6,564 nucleotides of DNA from Candidatus Omnitrophota bacterium (lineage in GTDB: Bacteria > Omnitrophota > Gorgyraeia > Tantalellales > Tantalellaceae). The notes below the pieces were generated by a model. That model saw only the letters and a program-made list of their open reading frames with translations, was not told the DNA's origin and ran no database searches. Location: positions 1 through 6,564 of the forward strand of contig JAGLIU010000254.1 of the NCBI GenBank assembly GCA_023142805.1. Direction: 5' to 3'. Shown here in pieces: positions 1 to 5,198 of the stretch; the first letter of the stretch is position 1, and each line of letters opens with the position of its first letter. The position numbers and the translations under genes are program-made.

Positions 1-419
1 GTTTGAAGAACATTTCTGGGGATCACTCTGATTATCCCGGACTCATCATCACTCGAATACACATATCCGTAATTTCTCGTAACTATATCAAGAGCTATTT
101 TCCAGGGTTTGTCCCGAAGCCTCATTGTGACCATGGCGTCAACCCCGGGTGAAGGTATAATGTCTACACCGCTGACCTCCGCGAGATAATGCAGAACAGT
201 CTTTATATCAACATCTTTAAAATTCACACTCACGTTACCCTGACAAGGCAAGGCTTGATCCATCCTCTGGGTCACGACACTGGTTTCTACATTTTTTGAA
301 AGCACAACATCAACGGTTTGCCCCGATGAAATATCCGCTATAAACGAACAGAAAAACACAACCGTGACAAAAATCTTCAAAGCATTCCCTCTTTTATCTT
401 TCATTCGCGATCTCATCAT
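1..419 (-). CDS. pilQ: PilQ-type secretin, N-terminal part (3' end cut by window edge)
   Basis: This is the first 139 codons of an outer-membrane secretin, the gated pore through which the pilus leaves the cell. Residues about 14-33 are a basic then hydrophobic signal peptide (KIFVTVVFFCSF), with likely cleavage near SSG/Q at 33-34. Residues about 62-122 match the secretin/TonB short N-terminal (STN, N0) domain: VSVNFKDVDIKTVLHYLAEV, then GVDIIPSPGV, then RLRDKPWKIALDIVTRNYGY. The frame stays open to base 1, so the N1 and secretin domains lie outside. Two adjacent ATGs (419 and 416) follow the TAGGAGG at 427-421; 416 has the better spacing, and ATG 404 is a third option. The gene starts 5 nt after the pilP stop, which fits the pilMNOPQ order. 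A GspD identity is the main alternative, since the N0 fold is shared. No AMIN domain fits before the STN domain. Confidence 0.85.
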   Translation of the reverse strand, partial: MMRSRMKDKRGNALKIFVTVVFFCSFIADISSGQTVDVVLSKNVETSVVTQRMDQALPCQGNVSVNFKDVDIKTVLHYLAEVSGVDIIPSPGVDAMVTMRLRDKPWKIALDIVTRNYGYVYSSDDESGIIRVIPRNVLQ

Positions 420-420
420 A

Positions 421-427
421 CCTCCTA
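421..427 (-). promoter_or_regulatory. Shine-Dalgarno of the secretin gene, overlapping the pilP stop
   Basis: The minus strand reads TAGGAGG. TAG is the pilP stop codon and AGGAGG is a perfect Shine-Dalgarno core. Spacing is 1 nt to ATG 419 and 4 nt to ATG 416, so 416 is the likelier initiator. The arrangement suggests translational coupling of secretin to pilP. It is the strongest ribosome-binding site in the pilM-Q block. Confidence 0.7.
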
Positions 428-817
428 TTCAGTATAAAGCATTATCTCATGAACTCGATCAGCTATCTTTACTTTCACAGAATTATTCTCGATCGATTCT
501 ACTGTCATATTATCTTTAACAGAACCTACCATCATAACCTCACCGTTGATTATCGCGCTATTTCTACCATCAACACCGATAACAACACCCTGCAAAAAAA
601 CGTCGTTTACTGAGAGGATAACACCCTCTCCCATAGCGGCACTTTCCAACGGATCCACCCCGACAAGGGGAACAAACGGATCCCTATTGCCATAAGACTC
701 GTATTCCGAGGTATAAGCGAACGAACATACACTCACGGCATACAATATCAAAACTGTAATTTGAATAGATCTAACTTGCATTGTTCTTGCTTTTCTGTTA
801 TTCGTAAACCGAAACAT
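425..817 (-). CDS. pilP: PilP-like pilus alignment-complex protein
   Basis: This is a 130-residue protein in the position and size range of PilP, the periplasmic protein that ties the PilN/PilO ring to the secretin. A hydrophobic signal or anchor spans residues about 19-34 (ITVLILYAVSVCSF). A short linker carries the RDPFVPL motif (residues 45-51), which resembles the conserved R-[DS]-PF-x-P element of PilP/GspC-type proteins. The rest looks like a small all-beta domain (VILSVNDVFLQGVVIG, SAIINGEVMMVGS, VKVKIADRVHEIML), as expected of the PilP homology region. Classical PilP is a lipoprotein, but here the residue before the signal-region Cys is Val (VSVC), so no good lipobox is seen. The start is undecided: ATG 817 overlaps pilO by 20 nt, while ATG 781 begins 16 nt after the pilO stop and gives a compact signal peptide starting MQVRSIQ. 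Neither has a clear Shine-Dalgarno; the longer frame is listed. Confidence 0.8.
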   Translation of the reverse strand: MFRFTNNRKARTMQVRSIQITVLILYAVSVCSFAYTSEYESYGNRDPFVPLVGVDPLESAAMGEGVILSVNDVFLQGVVIGVDGRNSAIINGEVMMVGSVKDNMTVESIENNSVKVKIADRVHEIMLYTE

Positions 818-1394
818 AAGTTTTTAACATTAATTCCACATTGTGTTTTCTCGGCGATTTTTTATTCATCTGTATGTTCAAATTCTCTATAGAAATAAAC
901 CTTTCTCCATTTTCCAAGTCACTTACAAATTGACCCAACTGATGATACCCACTTTGAGCGGTAACATTTATCGGCATCTCTTTGTAATATTCTCTGGCTT
1001 CAGGATCCAAAGTATCTTTAATATCCAATGGGGTTATACTCAATATCTTTACCCCCGCTGTTTTCGCGACAGAGGAAAGTTCCTCAAGAAATTTTGTTAT
1101 TTCTTTTTGTTCAGGAAGCCCCTTTGAATAACTATCCAATTCGTCCTGTAAGGTTTGCAATTTTAAAGTCATATTGTTGATCATTTTCACGCGATTATTT
1201 ACCATATCTATTTCATCTTCGAGTGTTTTTATCTCACGACGCATATTCATAAAACCAGTAAAGACAGGAACGATGAAGATCAACAAATATAAAACCGCGA
1301 AAGATACTGTAATCCCCAAGAATGAAATTTTTCTAACCTTCTCATCCTTAAGATATTTTTTCACCATGCTTAGATCAGGAATCTCAATAGCCAT
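798..1394 (-). CDS. pilO: PilO, inner-membrane pilus assembly protein
   Basis: This is a bitopic inner-membrane protein of 198 residues that pairs with PilN in the periplasmic alignment ring. A short cytoplasmic N-terminus (1-22) is followed by one transmembrane segment at about 24-47 (ISFLGITVSFAVLYLLIF). A charged heptad-like coiled-coil stretch lies at about 50-90 (RREIKTLEDEIDMVNNRV). A ferredoxin-like C-terminal domain at about 95-198 carries the PilO signature regions KEITKFLEELSSVAKTAGV and SGYHQLGQFVSDLENGERFI. Length is close to the usual PilO size of about 200 residues. The ATG at 1394 follows the pilN stop after 33 nt; only a weak purine-rich stretch (GGCGAAGAG) lies further upstream, so translation may depend on coupling. 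The 3' end overlaps the longest pilP frame by 20 nt. A GspM-like protein is the alternative; the neighbours favour PilO. Confidence 0.9.
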   Translation of the reverse strand: MAIEIPDLSMVKKYLKDEKVRKISFLGITVSFAVLYLLIFIVPVFTGFMNMRREIKTLEDEIDMVNNRVKMINNMTLKLQTLQDELDSYSKGLPEQKEITKFLEELSSVAKTAGVKILSITPLDIKDTLDPEAREYYKEMPINVTAQSGYHQLGQFVSDLENGERFISIENLNIQMNKKSPRKHNVELMLKTYVSVYE

Positions 1395-1427
1395 AATATT
1401 TATTCTTTTACTACTCTTCGCCTTTTT

Positions 1428-2033
1428 TTAATTCAATCCACAATCCAGTCTAAACCGCATCACCTCTACATCCTCGATATCATAACTTCTCATATTTTTA
1501 AGCTCTATCTCGTTAAAGTAACTTGAGAAGTTCTTATTCCCCTTAAGACTGGTAATAAACTTCGCGACCCGGGATGTAGCCTCCTGACTACTGCCAACCG
1601 CGTATCCCGCTATATTAACCGCTATTGGGATCCTTTTTTTACTTTTCCCTTTTCCTTCCGTCGAAAATACTAACTCAAGTTTATCCAGCCAGATATTATC
1701 TATCATTGACTGGTTCAATCCCAGGAGCATTCCCGGCCAGCAAAAACCCGGATCCAAGATTTTTCTAATTATCGAAAGGTGTTTTTTTACTCGTGTCGTT
1801 TCTTCAACGACCATGCTGGTCTTTTCTCTTTCAGTCTTCATGCTTTTCCACGTATTTTCAAGAATTTTTAATCTGTTCCGATCGGACGAAACAAATGCAA
1901 GAAGCACGCCATGCACCGCGAAAAAAACAACTATGATCCCGACACAGATCGACACAACCGAGAATTTCGTCAATTTAGCCGTTTCTTTTTTTCTTTTTCT
2001 TGATTCTTCTGGAAGAAGATTTAGTTCGATCAT
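1428..2033 (-). CDS. pilN: PilN, inner-membrane pilus assembly protein
   Basis: This 201-residue bitopic protein has the architecture of PilN. The N-terminal peptide MIELNLLPEE (1-10) is the conserved (I/L)NLLP motif that docks into PilM in the cytoplasm. A basic stretch RKRKK follows, then one transmembrane helix at about 24-48 (FSVVSICVGIIVVFFAVHGV). A coiled-coil region lies at about 50-90, and a periplasmic ferredoxin-like domain contains IWLDKLELVF, IAVNIAGYAVGS and YFNEIELKNM, as in family members. The frame can also open at a TTG at 2039, adding two residues, but the ATG at 2033 puts the NLLP motif at the usual distance from the N-terminus and is preferred. AAAGGA of the Shine-Dalgarno type at 2059-2054 is about 20 nt upstream, which is far; AAGAAC at 2050-2045 is nearer but weak. 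The gap to pilM is 24 nt. Confidence 0.9.
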   Translation of the reverse strand: MIELNLLPEESRKRKKETAKLTKFSVVSICVGIIVVFFAVHGVLLAFVSSDRNRLKILENTWKSMKTEREKTSMVVEETTRVKKHLSIIRKILDPGFCWPGMLLGLNQSMIDNIWLDKLELVFSTEGKGKSKKRIPIAVNIAGYAVGSSQEATSRVAKFITSLKGNKNFSSYFNEIELKNMRSYDIEDVEVMRFRLDCGLN

Positions 2034-2057
2034 AACCAATAAATGTTCTTTTATCCT

Positions 2058-3086
2058 TTAATCACGCAACGCGAGCCCCACCCCGACTGTTAACTGCGCC
2101 GCTACTGTATCTATATCGCTTTTTGAAAGGTTTTCTGATATCTTGATCTTTTCGAACGGATCCCATCGCAACAGATCTACTCCAAGTTTTTGCTTAATAA
2201 AATTTATTGTCTCTGCTCTATATGTCATTCCTCCACAGCAATAAACACTACTTATACTCGTATTATAACGATTCTCAAAATAACCAAAAGAAAGCTGTAT
2301 CTCTCTCGTTAACCCCTCGATTACCTCTGTAATTATCCGGCTAACGGATTCTTTTTCCGCTTGATCCTTGTTGGGAACGTCAAGAACAAAACCTTGAGCT
2401 TTTTTCTCTTTGATCCCCATACCCCGCATCAACTCTTCTATAACATTTTTTCCGCCAATTTGTATCTGCCTCATAAAACAAGGAGCATTCCCTGTCGAGA
2501 TCAGGACATCCGTTTGAGTATGCCCCAACCCCAAAAACGCATACCCCTCGCCCTGTTTGAGACTTTTTTCAGCATTAAAAAATGAATTGAACATCGCAAA
2601 AGGCGCTATATCCATGATGTTAACTTTGATACCGGCCCGCTCAACCATCTTAATGCGGGATTCGATATATTCTTTCTTCGCGGCAGCCAAAAGCACATTC
2701 ATTTGGCCTGATTCCTGAGCATCGCCCAAGATCAGGGAATCAAGAACGACCTCATTAAAATTAAACGGTATGTATTTTTCCGCTTCGTAAGTCAGTGCTT
2801 CTTTTAACTGACTTTTATCCATTTTAGGAAGATTAATAAACCTGACTATAACCTCCGGTCCCGACACAGCCAGATTTGCCTCAGGGGAACAAAGCCCAAT
2901 TTCCTCAAAGGCCTCTTTTATAATATCACTCATCCCTGAATACTTTGTCCCCGAAGGAATCGTTTTGATATTATACGCCGTAAGGATTTTTTCTCCGGCC
3001 TTTTTATTCAAAGCAACGATCTTTATCGAACTACTTCCAATATCAAGTCCGACGACATCAACTATGTTATTCATATTTTTTGTCAT
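2058..3086 (-). CDS. pilM: PilM, actin-like cytoplasmic ATP-binding pilus protein
   Basis: PilM is an FtsA/actin-fold cytoplasmic protein that binds the PilN N-terminus and couples the cytoplasmic motor side to the periplasmic ring. With the start at ATG 3086 it has 342 residues, the usual PilM size. The phosphate-1 loop is VGLDIGSSSIKIVAL (12-26). The PilM-typical segment FINLPKMDKSQLKEAL, then EKYIPF, lies at about 83-107. The phosphate-2 region is at about 182-196 (YAFLGLGHTQTDVLIS), and the adenosine-motif-like CCGGM is at about 283-287, followed by FIKQKLGV. In phosphate-2 the usual Asp (D-I/V-G) is Gly. The frame also extends to a GTG at 3116, but that would add 10 residues unlike the family and has no Shine-Dalgarno. 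ATG 3074 is another option and would still precede the phosphate-1 loop. This is the first gene of the pilMNOPQ block, preceded by a promoter-like region. Confidence 0.92.
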   Translation of the reverse strand: MTKNMNNIVDVVGLDIGSSSIKIVALNKKAGEKILTAYNIKTIPSGTKYSGMSDIIKEAFEEIGLCSPEANLAVSGPEVIVRFINLPKMDKSQLKEALTYEAEKYIPFNFNEVVLDSLILGDAQESGQMNVLLAAAKKEYIESRIKMVERAGIKVNIMDIAPFAMFNSFFNAEKSLKQGEGYAFLGLGHTQTDVLISTGNAPCFMRQIQIGGKNVIEELMRGMGIKEKKAQGFVLDVPNKDQAEKESVSRIITEVIEGLTREIQLSFGYFENRYNTSISSVYCCGGMTYRAETINFIKQKLGVDLLRWDPFEKIKISENLSKSDIDTVAAQLTVGVGLALRD

Positions 3087-3151
3087 ATTTATATGAAAAT
3101 CCGGTAAAAAAACCACATTTCAGAAATGAGACACAACCTAAAAATATTATC

Positions 3152-3210
3152 ATTATATACTATATATAGAGCATCACACCAAGCGTATCACACCAAGTGG
3201 TAGTTGTCAA
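3152..3210 (-). promoter_or_regulatory. Putative sigma70-like promoter region for pilMNOPQ
   Basis: Two overlapping candidates read toward pilM. The first is a perfect -35 TTGACA (3210-3205), a 17-nt spacer, and TACGCT (3187-3182) preceded by TGA (an extended -10, TGnTAnnnT). The second is a perfect -10 TATAAT (3157-3152) with a weak GTGTGA 16 nt upstream (3179-3174). Either would give a leader of roughly 55-90 nt before ATG 3086. A tandem direct repeat overlaps the spacer and the first -10. The upstream terminator at 3493-3459 makes a separate promoter here likely. Assignment is by consensus only. Confidence 0.5.
3173..3197 (-). repeat. Tandem 11-bp direct repeat in the pilM upstream region
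   Basis: On the minus strand CTTGGTGTGAT occurs twice, at 3197-3187 and 3183-3173, separated by ACG, so the period is 14 nt. A third CTTG lies exactly 14 nt further upstream (3211-3208), containing the start of the TTGACA hexamer, but the rest of that unit does not match. The copies sit over the predicted promoter elements, where a regulator could bind. No known operator was recognised. Confidence 0.75.
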
Positions 3211-3216
3211 GTTTGC

Positions 3217-3240
3217 GTATCGGTTCTTTTCTTCCGATAC
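3217..3240. repeat. Perfect 7-bp inverted repeat upstream of the pilM promoter
   Basis: GTATCGG (3217-3223) and CCGATAC (3234-3240) form a perfect inverted repeat around a 10-nt pyrimidine-rich spacer (TTCTTTTCTT on plus). The inner edge is 7 nt upstream of the TTGACA at 3210-3205. No T-tract follows, so it is not a typical intrinsic terminator. The position suits an operator half-site pair or an RNA hairpin in a read-through transcript; function is unknown. Confidence 0.65.
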
Positions 3241-3312
3241 CCGCACTCCCGCAGAAAACCTCTAAGAAGACCTAATTTACAGGAATTATCAGAACTTCCT
3301 TATCGATCAAGC

Positions 3313-3456
3313 TCACCCCTCAATAGCATAGAAACGGTCCAGATCTCCCGGTCCTCCACCCGCAACCCTCCGAAGACGGACACGAGGATCATTCAAGATG
3401 ACAAGATATACGCTATCGGAATAAACACGTTTTTGATCATACAGAACTTTACAACT
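3313..3456 (-). other. Unrecognised 47-codon open stretch without ATG (possible gene remnant)
   Basis: Between the pilin terminator and the pilM promoter, one minus-strand frame is open from just after a TGA (3459-3457) to a TGA at 3315-3313. It reads in part YDQKRVYSDSVYLVILNDP, later GGGPGDLDRFYAIEG. It has no ATG or GTG start; one in-frame TTG occurs at codon 21. The middle, 3331-3390, is GC-rich (38 of 60 bases), against 17 of 60 at 3121-3180. I do not recognise the peptide. It could be chance, a decayed gene fragment, or non-coding DNA with purine-rich, Shine-Dalgarno-like runs (GGAGG at two places). This accounts for most of the gene-free stretch 3241-3457, where I see nothing else beyond a minor 5-bp inverted repeat at 3281-3300. 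Confidence 0.3.
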
Positions 3457-3458
3457 TC

Positions 3459-3493
3459 AAAAAAAAAGGGCGATCATAAGATCGCCCTTTTTT
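3459..3493 (-). terminator. Rho-independent terminator after the pilin gene
   Basis: On the minus strand GGGCGATC (3487-3480), loop TTAT, GATCGCCC (3475-3468) form a perfect 8-bp stem, followed by nine T (3467-3459). Six A before the stem can extend pairing into the T-tract. It begins 17 nt past the pilin stop. The A/T symmetry could also make it work on the plus strand, but no plus-strand gene approaches it. It separates the pilin transcript from pilMNOPQ. Confidence 0.93.
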
Positions 3494-3510
3494 CCCATGT
3501 TAAAAAAACA

Positions 3511-3837
3511 TTATGGCAATACATGCGCGCCACCTAACGAACAAGTTGGTCTATTACCGCCACCGATCGTATAAACCCCCCCGCCCGGACAACTGGGCGC
3601 AGCTGTGAGATAAATGGGAGCAAGCGCCGCGACGTTCGCGGGGTCAGCCCCATTATCCAGGTTAAACAACACAACCGCTCCTTCAAGCTGTTTCATGTTA
3701 GCGATACACGCGTTTGTCTGCGCGTTTGTTCGTGCTTGTACGAAATTAGGAATAGCTATAGCAGCCAATAAACCTATAATTGCGACGACGATCATAATTT
3801 CAACAAGCGTAAAACCTTTTTTGTTTAATCTCTTCAT
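3511..3837 (-). CDS. Small type IV pilin (prepilin)
   Basis: This is a 108-residue prepilin and probably the major subunit of the fibre. The leader MKRLNKKG (1-8) is followed by the mature N-terminus FTLVEIMIVVAII, the classic type III signal: prepilin peptidase cuts after Gly8, Phe9 is N-methylated, and Glu13 is the conserved mature Glu5. The hydrophobic helix spans about 9-31 (ending AIPNF) and continues as an amphipathic helix to about 60. The globular part is tiny, with Cys83 and Cys99 flanking a Gly-rich loop (PGGGVYTIGGGNRPT), probably a disulfide, then a C-terminal tail SLGGAHVLP; a third Cys is at 44. The frame opens at a GTG at 3846, but that lies inside the Shine-Dalgarno, so ATG 3837 is the start. 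It differs from typical GspG in being shorter and lacking its calcium-site region. It has its own promoter and terminator. Confidence 0.92.
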   Translation of the reverse strand: MKRLNKKGFTLVEIMIVVAIIGLLAAIAIPNFVQARTNAQTNACIANMKQLEGAVVLFNLDNGADPANVAALAPIYLTAAPSCPGGGVYTIGGGNRPTCSLGGAHVLP

Positions 3838-3841
3838 TTTT

Positions 3842-3850
3842 CTCACCTCC
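3842..3850 (-). promoter_or_regulatory. Strong Shine-Dalgarno of the pilin gene
   Basis: GGAGGTGAG on the minus strand (3850-3842) is nearly fully complementary to the 16S rRNA 3' end, with 8 nt between GGAGG and ATG 3837. It fixes the pilin start at 3837, since the upstream in-frame GTG (3846) overlaps it. It fits a highly translated subunit gene. Confidence 0.85.
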
Positions 3851-3899
3851 TCTCAATTCTCTTGTATACATTAATAAACCTTAAATTACCCCTATTTAA

Positions 3900-3927
3900 A
3901 GTATACCTGACATAGATAAGTTTGCAA
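3900..3927 (-). promoter_or_regulatory. Sigma70-like promoter of the pilin gene
   Basis: On the minus strand TTGCAA (3927-3922; 4 of 6 to consensus), a 16-nt spacer and TATACT (3905-3900; 5 of 6) lie in the pilC-pilin gap. Transcription would begin near 3893, giving a leader of about 55 nt. No GG/GC pair with the spacing of a sigma54 promoter was seen here, although sigma54 drives pilin genes in several proteobacteria. Read-through from pilC is also possible because no convincing terminator intervenes. Confidence 0.6.
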
Positions 3928-3947
3928 ATTAGAACTAACTTTTTACG

Positions 3948-5171
3948 TTAGAGACTTATAAGAGTACCCATCTTGAATACAGGTAAGAACATGCTGATCA
4001 CAATGCCTCCGATAACAATACCAAGAAACGCTATCACCAGGGGTTCTATGAGACTGGTCAGACCATCTACGGCCACATCCACCTGTTCATCATAAAAATC
4101 CGCTATTTTGCGCAACATCGCTTCTAATTCTCCACTTTTCTCTCCTACCGAGATCATCCGAGTAACCAAAGGCGGAAAAATACCGCTTTTTTCCATTGTA
4201 CCCGCAATGCCTTCTCCCTCACCTACACTAACTTTTACATCATTGACTACTTTTTCAATTACTACATTACCGGACGTTTTCGCCACAATATCAAGAGAAG
4301 CAAGTATCGGAACTCCACTTTTTACTAATGTTCCCAAAGTACGGGTAAATTTTGCTATAGCGACTTTTGTGAAAAGGGGACCAAAGATCGGTAAGCGCAA
4401 CTTTATGCGATCAACCGCTACCCTGCCCCCACTTGTCTTAACATAAGCTTTTCCCACTACTCCCGAAACAAACATCCCCGCGATCATTAGTAGAAGATTT
4501 TTCTGAAGGAAATCACTTGTATTTATCAGAAATTGTGTAGGCCCGGGTAACGCGGCCCCAAATCCGGCAAACATATCCTCAAAAACGGGCACAACTTTTA
4601 TCATCATAACAAGTGTAACCAAAATAGCCATCGCTATCACAACTGTAGGATAGATCATCGCCGATTTTACTTTTTTTTGCAAAGTATTGGTCTTTTCCAA
4701 ATGAAGAGCCACCCGGTCCAACACATCATCAAGCATACCGCTGGACTCTCCCGCTTTTATCATACTAACAAAATAGGAAGAAAAAACACTTTTATATCTC
4801 TCCATAGCTTCAGATAAACTAGAACCGGTATTTACGGCTTCATGAACTTTTAACAGAACATTTTTAAAAGTTTGATTACCCCCTTGTGAAGCCAACGTAC
4901 TTATAGATTCCAGAATTGTTACTCCCGCGCCTGTCATAGTGGCCATTTGACGCGCGAAAATAACAAGTTCTTCCAAAGGCACTTTGCTTTTTTCCATAGC
5001 TTTAGCTGAAGAAAATAAAGATCTCCCGGATTTTTTGGATTCTTCCAGTTTAAGCACCAATAGATCTTTCTCTCTGAGAATAACCAAAGCACGCGCTTTA
5101 TCCGGAGCTTCGACTTCTCCTCTTACGGTCTGCCCCTCTTTTTCTTTCGCGACATATAAATATTTCGGCAT
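3948..5171 (-). CDS. pilC: PilC/GspF-family inner-membrane platform protein
   Basis: This 407-residue polytopic inner-membrane protein is the platform on which PilB acts to insert pilin subunits. The N-terminal region MPKYLYVAKEKEGQTVRGEV is typical of the family. Two GspF cytoplasmic/membrane repeats follow, at about 67-190 and 271-395. Each holds a helical bundle with a repeated GExSG element: GESSG at 141-145 and GEKSG at 343-347. Hydrophobic segments are at about 171-194 (AMIYPTVVIAMAILVTLVMM), 224-243 and 374-397. The length matches PilC/GspF (about 400 residues). The start is ATG 5171, with AGGA at 5181-5178 spaced 6 nt from it, in the 27-nt gap after pilB. T2SS GspF is the alternative from sequence alone; the adjoining pilin and pilMNOP favour the pilus role. 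No frameshift or missing part is seen. Confidence 0.94.
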   Translation of the reverse strand: MPKYLYVAKEKEGQTVRGEVEAPDKARALVILREKDLLVLKLEESKKSGRSLFSSAKAMEKSKVPLEELVIFARQMATMTGAGVTILESISTLASQGGNQTFKNVLLKVHEAVNTGSSLSEAMERYKSVFSSYFVSMIKAGESSGMLDDVLDRVALHLEKTNTLQKKVKSAMIYPTVVIAMAILVTLVMMIKVVPVFEDMFAGFGAALPGPTQFLINTSDFLQKNLLLMIAGMFVSGVVGKAYVKTSGGRVAVDRIKLRLPIFGPLFTKVAIAKFTRTLGTLVKSGVPILASLDIVAKTSGNVVIEKVVNDVKVSVGEGEGIAGTMEKSGIFPPLVTRMISVGEKSGELEAMLRKIADFYDEQVDVAVDGLTSLIEPLVIAFLGIVIGGIVISMFLPVFKMGTLISL

Positions 5172-5198
5172 TTTTTATCCTAAAATATCTTTTTAATA

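Noticed and set aside
843..1431. Plus-strand open frames opposite pilO and pilN
   Set aside because: They lie wholly antisense to well-supported genes, show no family features and have no Shine-Dalgarno context; hydrophobic runs are reverse-complement shadows of the real genes.
3087..3116. GTG start for pilM at 3116
   Set aside because: It would add ten residues unlike known PilM N-termini and lacks a Shine-Dalgarno; ATG 3086 puts GLDIG at the usual distance.
3173..3197. Sigma54 promoter in the CTTGGTGTGAT repeat (TTGG...GC)
   Set aside because: The GG to GC spacing does not match the GG-N10-GC rule of sigma54 -24/-12 elements.
3173..3197. CRISPR-like repeat
   Set aside because: Only two 11-bp units with a 3-nt gap; no spacer-length intervals and no cas genes.
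3281..3300. Inverted repeat AGGAA-N10-TTCCT
   Set aside because: Only 5 bp with a 10-nt spacer; expected by chance in a window of this size.
3935..3951. Possible terminator after pilC (CTAAC-N7-GTTAG)
   Set aside because: The stem is only 5 bp, AT-rich and has no T-tract, and it overlaps the stop codon; read-through into the pilin is more likely.
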